Origin: a virus
Strand: one strand, 5' to 3'
DNA length: 64,000 bases
Virus record (IMG/VR): IMGVR_UViG_3300022934_002389
Span: 1 to 64,000 of that record
The translations under genes and the position numbers were made by a program. The notes beneath the pieces are model-generated. The model saw nothing but the letters and a program-made list of their open reading frames with translations. It did not search any database and was not told the origin of the DNA. This document shows positions 1-10,089 of the stretch, in pieces (position 1 is the first letter of the stretch; each line of letters opens with the position of its first letter).

Positions 1-2
1 GA

Positions 3-3000
3 TTAGAACCATCGTTAGACATATTGAAAAACCGTTTAGTACCTAGTGTAGAATTTACAGATCAAATGCTGAATGTTGCATTGTCTAACCCAACAGCACC
101 AGCAGAGTTTGAAACTTGGGCACGTAGCATTGCAGACGATGGGTTTGCATTTGGTAACATTGACAAAAGCACTTCACCACCAACAATTAGAAGTGCAGAT
201 GTTTTGCAGTTTATAAAAATTAGAGAGGGTACTGCTGCACAAGACAACGTTGACCGTTGGAAAGATATTATTTTACCTAGTTTATTAGAACAGTCTTGGT
301 ACAATGATACCTTTACTTTAGGTCATAGCGGTAGCGGTATTGAAAAACAAGGTACAGTTTATCTATACAAACAAGATGCTGATACAGGATTGTACGAAGT
401 TGAACATATTATTTGCTCACCGTTTCCAAAGGCAAACGAACAATTTGGTACAAAGGTACAATTAAGGAAAGCAGCAAACGGTTCTCTTAAAATGTTTGTT
501 GGTGCTCCTGGTGCAGACGGAACTGATGTTGGTAGAATTTACATGCTAGATAACGAAGGCGGTGAATGGAAATATAGTGCTGACAGAAGTTATAAAGGTG
601 TGTACAATGATCTATTCAAATACAATGAAAATGATTTAACGTTCTATAACGGTGCATTGTATAAAGCTGTAACTAACATTGCACCTGGTACAAGTTTACC
701 TTCTGATGCTCCTAATTTATGGATTGAACAAACAGATGTAAACACAGAATATACAGGATACGTGCCTAGACAAAACTTTATTGCAAGTGAAAACGAAGGA
801 GATGTTACTAACCAAAGTATTAACATTGGTAAAGTTTTTGATACAAACAAATTAGGCGATGTACTGGCATTTAGTGCAAAATCTGGCAATGACGAACTTG
901 TTAGTATCTATACTAATGTTTTTGCTAGATGGAGGCTAAGTCAAAGTATTGTAAATCAAGAAGGTATTGATTATAGTGTTGCTGTAAATGATACAGGAGA
1001 TACAATAGGTATTGGAGCTCCATTATATAACACTGAAGAAATTACAGATGCAGGTAGTGTAAAATTATACACTCAAAACTCAACAGGCGATACTTGGGAA
1101 TTAACTCAAACTCTTACAAGTCCATACAAAGAAAAAAACGAAGCATGGGGACTTGCAATTGATTTTTCTGCAGATAAACTATTAGTTGTAGGCAAGAATA
1201 CTGACACACGTACTACTACAACATTTGACAGATATGTTGAATATAAAAAGTATGCAATAGGAAAAAATGAATTTAAAAATACAATTTACAGTAGATATGT
1301 AAATGATAACACAGGTACACAAAATACAGAAAAAACTACATTTGACGGCGGCAGGACTACCTTTGTAACAAAAGAAATTGATTCGGGAAGATTAGGTATC
1401 TACGAAAAGTTAGGTGATAAGTTTATATTTGGTGAAGATCTACCTTACTCAAGAAAAACAATAGCCAATGATTTAAGTAATATTAAATTACAAGACAACA
1501 ATGTATATGTTGGATTACCTATGATTAATCCATCTGAATTTACAGATTCATCTCGTTTAGAAAATGAAGATTCTACTGCCGGTATGTTTGTAAACTTTAG
1601 AGCAGATAAGAATAAGAATAGTTGGAAAGTAATTACATCAGAAACTGGTCAAGTTGATCTAAATAAAATTGGTAGAGTATTTTTATACAGTCAAGCAACA
1701 AATGATATTATAACTAATTTAGATGTAATTGATCCTAGACAGGGAAAAATTGCAGGTGTTGCTGATCAAGAAATAAATTATAAAACACCTTATGATCCTG
1801 CAATTTATAGCAATGGTGGTGCAAAAGTTATTGTTGATCAAGCAGCAAATTGGTGTGAAGAACACGTAGGGGAAATTTGGTGGAATATTGATACAGTAAG
1901 TTGGTTTAATCCATACCAAGGTCCAATACAATATAGATCTGCAAATTGGCACAAGCAAACACAAACAAGTCTTGTTACTGTGCTAGAATGGGTAGAAAGC
2001 ACGGTTCCTCCACAAGAATATATTTCACTTGCTGACACTACACAAGGATATGCACAAGGTATAAGCGGCACACCTTACTATGATGCAAACACATATAGTG
2101 TAAAAAGCAAAGTTGATTCTGTAAGCGGTCAAGCAAAACTTTACTATTACTTCTGGGTACAAAATAAACAAACTATACCTAATATTCCTAATAGAGCATT
2201 AAGTGTATTTGAAATAGCAAAATTAATTGAAGATCCATCTAGATATGGATATAGATACATTCAGTTACTTGATGACAATAAATTTAGTTTGCATAATGTA
2301 AAATCATTTATTAATGACAAAGACACTATTTTACACTTTACATTAATTGATGATGCAGAGCAAAAAACACCAATTCATAATGAATATCAATTAATGAGTT
2401 CAGGGTTAGCAACAAGCAAACCAAACGATGAAATAGAATCTAAATGGATTGATAGTTTAGTAGGTTATGATCTAAATAATGCAACAGTTCCTGATCCAAA
2501 TCTATCTCCTAAAATGAAGTACGGCATATTAAACTATCCAAGACAGGGTATGTTTATCAACAGAATTGAAGCATTAAAACAAGTTGTTGAAAGAGTCAAC
2601 ACGGTATTTGCTAAAACACAAATTGTAGATAATTATGATATTAGTTTGCTACAGCAAAATGATCCTGTACCAAATGTTTCTGAAAACCTATACGACACAA
2701 CAGTTGAAACAACTGATTTATTAAGATTTGTGGGTACTGCAAAAGTACAAACAGCTGAGTTTACACCAGTAATTGAAAACAGTAAAATTGTTTCAGTTAC
2801 AATTACTAATCCGGGACGTGGATATGTTTATCCGCCTACTGTTAGAATAGAAGATACCTATGGCAAGGGTGCTGTTATCAATACCACAATAAACAACTTA
2901 GGACAAGTTACAGGAGCAACTGTAAGAAAGCAAGGTAAAAATTACAGTAATGCAACAACAATAACTGCAAGACCATTTAGTGTTCTTGTAAATTCTGATA

Positions 3001-6000
3001 GTGATATTGGAGGTAGATGGGCAATCTATACATATGATGCAACATCAAGTGAATGGGATAGATTAAGGTCTCAGTCATATGTAACTACAGGTTATTGGAA
3101 TTATGCTGATTGGTATGCAACAGGATATAATTCACAAACACCAATTGATCAAACAGTTGATTTGGCATATGAATTATTTAGACTAGAAAACAATATTGGC
3201 GACATTGTAAAAATTAAAGAAGTTGGCACAGGCGGCTGGCTATTGTTGAAAAAAATTGATGACCAGTTAATTGAGGATTACACAATTAATTACGAAACTA
3301 TTGGTCGCCAAAACGGCACTATTAAATTAAGTAACAAACTTTATAATTTCTTAGAAGCTGCTGGCGGTTTTGATACTGAAATATACGATACATCATTCTA
3401 TGATAGAGAACCTATCCAAGAACTTAGAAATATTTTAAGTGCATTAAAAAATGACATCTATATAAATGATTTAGCAGTAGAGTGGAATAACTTATTCTTT
3501 GCAAGTTTAAAATATGCAATGAGCGAACAAACTGACTTAGACTGGGCGTTTAAATCTAGTTTCATTAGAGTAAAACACGTACTTGGCGATTTTGAACAAA
3601 AATTGTCTTACCAAAATGACAACTTAGAAAATTATGAAGACTACGTAAAAGAAGTTAAGCCATATCATAGTAAGATAAGAGAGTACATTAGTTCTTATGA
3701 TCATGTTGAACCTACAAACAGTTTAACAACTGACTTTGATGTACCTCCTAGTTATAGTACTTCAAAAGAAATCGAAACAATTGCTGCAAAATATGATAAT
3801 GGTAATGTTACAGATATTATTGAAAAGTATCAGCAATATCCTTACAAAAGTTGGGTAGACAATAACGGATATGACATCATTCAAATAGAAGTTACTAACG
3901 GAGGATCAAACTATAAAGAAACTCCTCCTGTGACTATTTTAGGAGATAGCGGAGCAACAGCAAAAGCATATTTGTCTAAAGGTAGTGTTAGCAAAATTGA
4001 AATTGTCAATATAGGTAGTAAAGTTTATGAAGCACCATTAGTAGTAATTGACGAACCAAGTCCTGGAGGAATACAGGCTAAAGCAACTGCTATTATTGGA
4101 AACCCATTAGTGCGTTCTACACACATGGTAATGAAGTTTGATAGAACAACAGGCACATACTTGATGACAAATGTAGACGAATCTGAAACGTTTACTGGCA
4201 CAGGTTCTACTACTAAGTTTTCTTTAAAATGGCCAATTAATAGAAATACAAATACGTATGAAGTAACTGTAGATGGATTACCAATTTTAAAAGGTGAATA
4301 TTCTGTAGACAATGAAAACGACACATCAAAAGGTTATGACAGAGAATTAGGGTATATTACATTTGAAGAAGCACCTGCGACAGGAGCAACAATTGTAATT
4401 ACATATAAGCGTAATCTAAACATGCTTACAGCAGCAGATAGAATTTATCATGCTTATAACCCAACCGCAGGCATGCCTGGCAAGGACCTATCACAACTAA
4501 TGGACGGTGTTGATTATGATGGCGCTGTATATGATGGTATTAGTTTTGGTACTGAACAAGGTTTTGATATCGGCGGTTTTGCAGAATACAGATTTGATAC
4601 CATTGCAAATACAACAGATGATGAAATTTTTGTTTTAGATGGTAGCACAACAACATTTACACTAAGCACTCCGTTAGAAGACGGTGTGCAATACAACGTA
4701 TATTGGAAGTCGATAAATGCAAAATTAAATGATGATCCAATAAGACTAGATGATCCTGACTATGATGGAATAACAGTATTAGATAACAAATATGCACTAA
4801 TGTTGCCATTATCAGGTGATGGTGTTACTGATACTGTAAATATCGATTGGACAAAATGGAAAACTGTAGAAGACAGAGATTTTCTTGTTGCAGGTGACAC
4901 AGTAATAATTAGAAAATCAACAAGTGACGGAAGTTTTGAACTTGCAGGAAGCACATATGACGTTGATTTATCAGGTGGTGATATTGACTATGGAGATGCA
5001 CTGGGCGTAAGTCCTAGCGATATTGTTGTAGATGGTGATGGATTTGTAACTCCAACAACTTCAAAAGGACCTGAGGAACTTGTACCAGGACAATTATTAG
5101 ATACACTAGACATTTCAGTATATCATAGAACAACAGACGGTACAGGAATGATTGGTTCAATAAATTATATTATTGATGAATCAACTTCAGTTTATGTGTT
5201 GCCTAGTGTTCCACATAGCAATGATGCTATTATTGTAAAACTAGATAATGAAACTATTGATAATGATAGATATGAAGTTGACTGGGATACACAAACACTT
5301 ACATTTACTGATAGCACAGTGCCTTACGGAACACATTTAAACATTACAACCATTGGTACAAATGGTGCAGAAATGCTTGATACTGATTATGTAAAATTTG
5401 ATGGCAGTACATATTCATACATTACAGCAGCAAAATGGTCAGATGCATTAACAGCATTTGTAACAATTAATGGCGTTGTTCAACAGCAAGGCGTAAACTT
5501 TACTGTAGAACGTAGCACTTCATCAGATGTATTTGAAAATAGAGTAAAACTTACATTTGAAGATGGAACAATGCAACCAGATGATTATATTCAATGGAGC
5601 ATTTATGCAAGTAATCTAAAAACATATAGTCAAGTGTTAATCGATAACACATTTGAACCAGATGGACAAAATGATTATTATCAGTTTACAACAACTGAAT
5701 TTCCTATTCCTTTCAATAGAAAGCCATTAGGACATCAAATATTAGTATTCCAAAACAAAAGATTGTTACAACCAGGATATAGTATCAAACATACTGCAAC
5801 AAATTCAGTAACCTATGAAATAGAAAAATGGCAGTTCAATGATCCTACACTAATTGAAAGTGAAAACATTTTAGTTTTTGTTAATGATAGACAACTTACA
5901 AAAAATGAATTTACTTATGATACAGTAAATGCTAGAGTGTTCTTAAGTAGAAGAGATATCTTTGAAGAAGGTGATACTATTGGTATCTATGTTATTCAGT

Positions 6001-7385
6001 ATGCAGATTACTATTTTGTTGATACAAAACTTACATGTGTACTAGATGATAGTACTGCACCTGCGTTAGACACATACTTAGAAGTAGGTAATGAACTTGT
6101 TATAGAATCAATTGGTGATAGCACAACTTATACAAGTACAATTGTTGCAGTAGAGGAAAACACTGTAACAATTAGAAGCAAACGTGATGATATATTTGCA
6201 AGTTGGGTTGCAGGTAATGATTTTGTAATTAGTGTAAATGATGGCGATAGTACACCATTGCAAATGAGTGATATCGAATACGTTTCAAGCGATTCAATGA
6301 CATTTGCAACAGCACCTAGCAGCGGTGCTAACATCGAAGTTTACCAATTTAGTAATCATGATATTAATAATTTTGAAAGACAGCAATACGATGTATTAGC
6401 AACAACAACTGTAAGTGCAGGTACAGATGCGTACTTCAAACGCAACCTACTATCACAAGGGTTTGTTAATTTAAGAAGTAATATTCAAAACGTACAATAT
6501 GTTTGGGTTGCAAAAAATGGCGAACTACTAAGTCCAAACGCAGATTATACGTTAAATGCAAAATACAATGCAGTAAGTTTGAATTTGCCTGTTTTAGATG
6601 GCGATAGAATTGATGTGTTAGAATTTGGTAATGATCCAGCAACACCTAGATTTGGATATAGAATATTTAGAGATATTCTAGGTAGAACACATTACAAACG
6701 ATTAAATGAAGAAAATGCGTTCTCACTTAAAGATCCTTTGAACTATTACGATACACGTATTGTACTCGAAGGCGGCGCAGATAATTTATATAGACCATCC
6801 AAAGGATCGACACTACCTGGAGTAGTATGGATTGACGGCGAACGTATTGAATATTATGATATTAAGGGAACTACATTGTTGCAATTACGTAGAGGTACGT
6901 TAGGTACTGGTGTAATTGAGTATTGTGCAGCAGGTACAAGAGTGTTAGGTCAAGGCCCTAATGAAACTATTGAGTATTCAGATACAACATATGAACAAGA
7001 AATTATTGCAGACGGTAGTTCTAGTGCAACTGAATATACACTAAACTTTACACCGTCATCAGTTAATGAAATTGATGTATTCTTAGGAGGCAAGCGTTTG
7101 CGTAAAACAGGTATGCAAATGTTTAATTGGCAAACTAATCAAGACAGCACAGAAGCAGACTATACTCTTGATGCAGAGTATAGAGTAAGCGGTTCAAATA
7201 TATACATTGAACCAAGAAATCCTTTAACAAATGACATTATTCCACCGTCGGACTTTGAAGGACAAAAAATTAAAATCGTTAGAAAAACAGGAAAAGTATG
7301 GAATGATACAGGTAAATCGTTGGCAAATAGCGATAATAAAATTGCAAAATTTATTAGAGCAGCCACAATCCGTTTGCCTAAATAA
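3..7385 (+). CDS. Very large virion structural protein, 5' partial
   Basis: The reading frame is open back to base 3 with no stop (codons read L-E-P-S-L-D-I-L before the TTG at 24). The gene therefore starts upstream of the window, and the TTG is probably not a start. At least 2,453 residues are seen. Residues ~100-520 (numbered from the TTG) hold FG-GAP-like beta-propeller blades, for example VGAPGADGTDVGRIYML and IGIGAPLYNTEEITDAGSVK. Two G-x-x-Y-x-x-P-P-x-V modules lie near residues 925 and 1285. From ~1390 to ~2350 there are about eight beta-rich repeats of the form D-G-S-T-T-x-F-x-L followed by V-x-V-N-G and Y-x-x-x. No signal peptide or membrane segment is visible. It precedes the fibre genes, so a baseplate, tail-fibre or other tail-tip role is likely, but I cannot assign a T4 gene number. 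Confidence 0.8.
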   Translation, partial: LEPSLDILKNRLVPSVEFTDQMLNVALSNPTAPAEFETWARSIADDGFAFGNIDKSTSPPTIRSADVLQFIKIREGTAAQDNVDRWKDIILPSLLEQSWYNDTFTLGHSGSGIEKQGTVYLYKQDADTGLYEVEHIICSPFPKANEQFGTKVQLRKAANGSLKMFVGAPGADGTDVGRIYMLDNEGGEWKYSADRSYKGVYNDLFKYNENDLTFYNGALYKAVTNIAPGTSLPSDAPNLWIEQTDVNTEYTGYVPRQNFIASENEGDVTNQSINIGKVFDTNKLGDVLAFSAKSGNDELVSIYTNVFARWRLSQSIVNQEGIDYSVAVNDTGDTIGIGAPLYNTEEITDAGSVKLYTQNSTGDTWELTQTLTSPYKEKNEAWGLAIDFSADKLLVVGKNTDTRTTTTFDRYVEYKKYAIGKNEFKNTIYSRYVNDNTGTQNTEKTTFDGGRTTFVTKEIDSGRLGIYEKLGDKFIFGEDLPYSRKTIANDLSNIKLQDNNVYVGLPMINPSEFTDSSRLENEDSTAGMFVNFRADKNKNSWKVITSETGQVDLNKIGRVFLYSQATNDIITNLDVIDPRQGKIAGVADQEINYKTPYDPAIYSNGGAKVIVDQAANWCEEHVGEIWWNIDTVSWFNPYQGPIQYRSANWHKQTQTSLVTVLEWVESTVPPQEYISLADTTQGYAQGISGTPYYDANTYSVKSKVDSVSGQAKLYYYFWVQNKQTIPNIPNRALSVFEIAKLIEDPSRYGYRYIQLLDDNKFSLHNVKSFINDKDTILHFTLIDDAEQKTPIHNEYQLMSSGLATSKPNDEIESKWIDSLVGYDLNNATVPDPNLSPKMKYGILNYPRQGMFINRIEALKQVVERVNTVFAKTQIVDNYDISLLQQNDPVPNVSENLYDTTVETTDLLRFVGTAKVQTAEFTPVIENSKIVSVTITNPGRGYVYPPTVRIEDTYGKGAVINTTINNLGQVTGATVRKQGKNYSNATTITARPFSVLVNSDSDIGGRWAIYTYDATSSEWDRLRSQSYVTTGYWNYADWYATGYNSQTPIDQTVDLAYELFRLENNIGDIVKIKEVGTGGWLLLKKIDDQLIEDYTINYETIGRQNGTIKLSNKLYNFLEAAGGFDTEIYDTSFYDREPIQELRNILSALKNDIYINDLAVEWNNLFFASLKYAMSEQTDLDWAFKSSFIRVKHVLGDFEQKLSYQNDNLENYEDYVKEVKPYHSKIREYISSYDHVEPTNSLTTDFDVPPSYSTSKEIETIAAKYDNGNVTDIIEKYQQYPYKSWVDNNGYDIIQIEVTNGGSNYKETPPVTILGDSGATAKAYLSKGSVSKIEIVNIGSKVYEAPLVVIDEPSPGGIQAKATAIIGNPLVRSTHMVMKFDRTTGTYLMTNVDESETFTGTGSTTKFSLKWPINRNTNTYEVTVDGLPILKGEYSVDNENDTSKGYDRELGYITFEEAPATGATIVITYKRNLNMLTAADRIYHAYNPTAGMPGKDLSQLMDGVDYDGAVYDGISFGTEQGFDIGGFAEYRFDTIANTTDDEIFVLDGSTTTFTLSTPLEDGVQYNVYWKSINAKLNDDPIRLDDPDYDGITVLDNKYALMLPLSGDGVTDTVNIDWTKWKTVEDRDFLVAGDTVIIRKSTSDGSFELAGSTYDVDLSGGDIDYGDALGVSPSDIVVDGDGFVTPTTSKGPEELVPGQLLDTLDISVYHRTTDGTGMIGSINYIIDESTSVYVLPSVPHSNDAIIVKLDNETIDNDRYEVDWDTQTLTFTDSTVPYGTHLNITTIGTNGAEMLDTDYVKFDGSTYSYITAAKWSDALTAFVTINGVVQQQGVNFTVERSTSSDVFENRVKLTFEDGTMQPDDYIQWSIYASNLKTYSQVLIDNTFEPDGQNDYYQFTTTEFPIPFNRKPLGHQILVFQNKRLLQPGYSIKHTATNSVTYEIEKWQFNDPTLIESENILVFVNDRQLTKNEFTYDTVNARVFLSRRDIFEEGDTIGIYVIQYADYYFVDTKLTCVLDDSTAPALDTYLEVGNELVIESIGDSTTYTSTIVAVEENTVTIRSKRDDIFASWVAGNDFVISVNDGDSTPLQMSDIEYVSSDSMTFATAPSSGANIEVYQFSNHDINNFERQQYDVLATTTVSAGTDAYFKRNLLSQGFVNLRSNIQNVQYVWVAKNGELLSPNADYTLNAKYNAVSLNLPVLDGDRIDVLEFGNDPATPRFGYRIFRDILGRTHYKRLNEENAFSLKDPLNYYDTRIVLEGGADNLYRPSKGSTLPGVVWIDGERIEYYDIKGTTLLQLRRGTLGTGVIEYCAAGTRVLGQGPNETIEYSDTTYEQEIIADGSSSATEYTLNFTPSSVNEIDVFLGGKRLRKTGMQMFNWQTNQDSTEADYTLDAEYRVSGSNIYIEPRNPLTNDIIPPSDFEGQKIKIVRKTGKVWNDTGKSLANSDNKIAKFIRAATIRLPK

Positions 7386-7389
7386 ATAC
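7382..7389 (+). promoter_or_regulatory. Candidate T4-type late promoter
   Basis: ATAAATAC sits in the gap between the large structural gene and the next gene, overlapping the stop codon region. It resembles the T4 late consensus TATAAATA and shares TAAATAC with the motifs at 11974 and 15680. It ends 16 nt before the chosen ATG, closer than its counterparts (24-26 nt), so this copy is less certain. Confidence 0.4.
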
Positions 7390-7405
7390 AGTATAGGTGA
7401 TTATG

Positions 7406-8017
7406 ATGAATGAAATAAATGAATTAAACGGCATACATGTAGAAGGTCATATTAAGATTTTTGACCCTAAAACTGATGAAGTTTTTATAAACCAACGTAA
7501 TGCTATTCATTACGAAAATATGAGTATTGCATTGGCAGAAAGTTTGTCTAATGCAGGACAAGGGTTCATAAATGAAATGGTATTTGGCAATGGCGGAACA
7601 AGTGTTGATCCAACAGGGATTATTACATATTTGACTCCTAACACAACAGGAACAAATGCAAGTCTTTACAACCAAACCTATACTAAAGTTGTAGATGATC
7701 AAAATGTAAACAACACAGATGCCAGCAGAAACAAAACAGAAATTAGACATGTAAGTGGAACTAATTATACTGATATTTTAGTAAGTTGTTTATTAGATTA
7801 CGGCGAACCAGAAGGACAAGATGCTTTCGATACTGCTAATGATACAGAACAACTATATGTGTTTGACGAACTAGGCTTGCGTAGTTATGCAAGTTCTGGC
7901 ACAGGTCGTTTAATCACACACGTAATTTTCCATCCTGTACAAAAATCTTTGAACAGACTAATTCAAATTGATTATACTGTAAGGGTACAAAGTTTAAGCG
8001 GATTCAACGAGGTGTAA
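7406..8017 (+). CDS. Conserved phage structural protein, about 203 aa
   Basis: A small protein between the giant structural gene and the fibre genes. I do not recognise a named domain. The sequence is rich in beta-forming stretches and Asn/Thr/Gly, with an early G-H-I-K-I-F-D-P segment and a late R-L-I-T-H-V-I-F-H-P segment, the style of marine T4-like virion proteins. The frame can open at GTG 7397, ATG 7403 or ATG 7406. The AGGTGA at 7395-7400 suits 7406 or 7403 best, so 7406 is used. The stop is separated by one base from the next ATG, indicating co-translation with the fibre gene. A virion role is inferred from position only. Confidence 0.6.
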   Translation: MNEINELNGIHVEGHIKIFDPKTDEVFINQRNAIHYENMSIALAESLSNAGQGFINEMVFGNGGTSVDPTGIITYLTPNTTGTNASLYNQTYTKVVDDQNVNNTDASRNKTEIRHVSGTNYTDILVSCLLDYGEPEGQDAFDTANDTEQLYVFDELGLRSYASSGTGRLITHVIFHPVQKSLNRLIQIDYTVRVQSLSGFNEV

Positions 8018-8018
8018 C

Positions 8019-10088
8019 ATGAGTGATCAATATGATGTAAGATTTACAGATTTTAGCAACAAGGGCAGTGTTACAGTCGATGCCGATGAAATAAACACAG
8101 AAACAAGTGTTAGTTTTATTGGTCGGAACAAATCAGATTATGGTTTGTCCTTAAATGAAAACTTCTTGCATTTACTTGAAAACTTTGCAAACAATGATTC
8201 TCCATCAAATCCAGTTGAAGGACAACTTTGGTATGACACAACCGCAGGAGTTGATCAATTAAAAATTTATGATGGCACTGGTTGGGTCAGTGCAGGCGGC
8301 ATTAAAAAAGCCAGTTCTGCACCTGACAATAGTGCATCTACTGTAGGAGACCTTTGGGTCGATACTGTTAACCAACAGTTGTTCATTTATACAGGAAGTA
8401 ATTATGTTTTAGTAGGACCGACTTACACACAAGGGTCTGCAACAGGACCACAATTTGTAAGTGTTCTGGGAACTGATAACATAGAATATCCAGTTGTAAT
8501 AAATTATGTAAACAGTGTTCCTATTACAATTTATGCTGAAACAGAATTTACACCCAAAGCAACACTAGCAGGTTTTACCACAATTAAAAAAGGTATGACT
8601 GTAACTAGCAACGGCAAGTATTATGGTGTTTCAGAAAAAGCAGAAAATCTTTTAGTAAGCGGGCAAACATATGCAGGTAGTGAATTTGCAAGATTAAGTG
8701 CTGCTAATACATTTACACAGCCTGTTAGAATTTCAAACAGCAATGGATTAGTTGTCGGAGAAACAGAAACACTTGCTTTTAATATTACAGGTAGTAATTC
8801 ACAGATTGTTAATAAAGCATCGGATGGTGCGATTGATTTTAGAGTCCAGTCTACTCAAACTGCAATTAGAATAAAGTCAGATGGCAATGTAGGCATTGGC
8901 ACACTTGCAGCAGAAGAAAAACTTCAAGTTGAAGGCAATATTAAATTAAGCGGAAAACTATCAATTGGATCTACAAATGATAGTTCAAGCATTAGTGATT
9001 CAAATGCAAGTTTATATACACCAGGCGGCGTAGCAATTAGTAAGTCGTTGAATGTAGGTGGTAGTGCAAATATTGGAGGAAACTTAGAAGTAGGAGATAT
9101 TACTCCACAGGCGCTTGGAAAAAATCTAGGCACTGCTGCTTTGCCTTACAATAATGTTTATGGTAATACATTTAGAGGCAACCTAGTAGGTAATGTTACA
9201 GGTTCACTCACAGGTAGTGTTAGCGGATCAGCAGCAAAATTAAACAGTGCAACAACGTTTAGTATAAGTGGTGATGTTTCTACATTAGCTGACTATAGTT
9301 TTGATGGTACACAAGGTGCAATTGAAATGGTAGTAGAAATTGATCCTGACTTAATTGCAGATAAAACAATTTACACTGATGATGATAAATTAAATGGCAC
9401 AGAAACATTATTAATTTACAAAGAACAAAGAAACGCAAGTGATCCTGATAACAATCTTCCGTTAGGATTATACAAGACAACAGTTGATAGTGTTCTTGCA
9501 ACAATACCACAATTTCAACCAGGTATGATTATGCCATATGGTGCAGGAACCGCACCAACCGGTTGGCTATTGTGTTACGGACAAGAAGTTCTAATAACTG
9601 ATTATCAAGCATTATACGACATTATAGGAACAACATTTGGTACACCTAGCAGCGCACTAAAATTTAAAGTACCTGATTTAAGAGGCAGATTTCCATTGGG
9701 TTATCTTGCTGGTGAGGGTAGAACACTTTCGACAGATGAAGACAGAGTGTATGACGATGCAGCCGCAGATATTTTAGGTGCAGATGGTGGTAGCAATAGA
9801 GACTGGATTACAAAAGATCAACTTCCAGAACACGAGCATACATTGATGGGAGATGCAGGTAATCAATATTATGCTGTAAACAATCTACCTAGCGCAGGTG
9901 ATGGAAATAGTGTTGCTGTTAATACATTAGGGACTAATCCAGGAAGAGGTTTACAAGGAACAGAAGGCGTTGATGGTTTAACAACTACAACAGAAACAAT
10001 AGACGGTACACCACAAGACGTTGGTAACAAGTTTGATACTGTGCCTCCTTTCTTAGCAGTCAATTATATCATTTACACAGGGGCATAA
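8019..10088 (+). CDS. Tail fibre protein with phage tail-collar domain
   Basis: 689 residues. Residues 1-95 form the N-terminal module shared with the next two genes (N-E-N-F-L-H-L-L-E-N-F-A, then G-Q-L-W-Y-D-T and G-T-G-W-V-S-A-G-G). It probably mounts the protein on the particle. The middle has the N-V-G-I-G-T ... K-L-Q-V-E-G-N pattern typical of trimeric fibre shafts and Gly/Ser-rich repeats (N-V-T-G-S-L-T-G-S-V-S-G-S). Residues ~500-560 match the phage tail-collar family: M-P-Y-G-A-G-T-A-P-T-G-W-L-L-C-Y-G followed by P-D-L-R-G-R-F-P-L-G. The C-terminus ends H-E-H-T then P-P-F-L-A-V-N-Y-I-I, as in receptor-binding collar fibres. A GAGG motif lies before the ATG. A receptor-recognition role follows from family knowledge. 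Confidence 0.85.
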   Translation: MSDQYDVRFTDFSNKGSVTVDADEINTETSVSFIGRNKSDYGLSLNENFLHLLENFANNDSPSNPVEGQLWYDTTAGVDQLKIYDGTGWVSAGGIKKASSAPDNSASTVGDLWVDTVNQQLFIYTGSNYVLVGPTYTQGSATGPQFVSVLGTDNIEYPVVINYVNSVPITIYAETEFTPKATLAGFTTIKKGMTVTSNGKYYGVSEKAENLLVSGQTYAGSEFARLSAANTFTQPVRISNSNGLVVGETETLAFNITGSNSQIVNKASDGAIDFRVQSTQTAIRIKSDGNVGIGTLAAEEKLQVEGNIKLSGKLSIGSTNDSSSISDSNASLYTPGGVAISKSLNVGGSANIGGNLEVGDITPQALGKNLGTAALPYNNVYGNTFRGNLVGNVTGSLTGSVSGSAAKLNSATTFSISGDVSTLADYSFDGTQGAIEMVVEIDPDLIADKTIYTDDDKLNGTETLLIYKEQRNASDPDNNLPLGLYKTTVDSVLATIPQFQPGMIMPYGAGTAPTGWLLCYGQEVLITDYQALYDIIGTTFGTPSSALKFKVPDLRGRFPLGYLAGEGRTLSTDEDRVYDDAAADILGADGGSNRDWITKDQLPEHEHTLMGDAGNQYYAVNNLPSAGDGNSVAVNTLGTNPGRGLQGTEGVDGLTTTTETIDGTPQDVGNKFDTVPPFLAVNYIIYTGA

Positions 10089-10089
10089 C

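Noticed and set aside
24-26. TTG as the start of the first structural gene
   Set aside because: The frame stays open to base 3 and no ribosome-binding site precedes the TTG, so the gene is better read as cut by the window edge.
7231-7413. 60-codon + strand frame across the end of the structural gene
   Set aside because: Lies almost wholly inside the structural gene in another frame, with no family features. A chance open frame.
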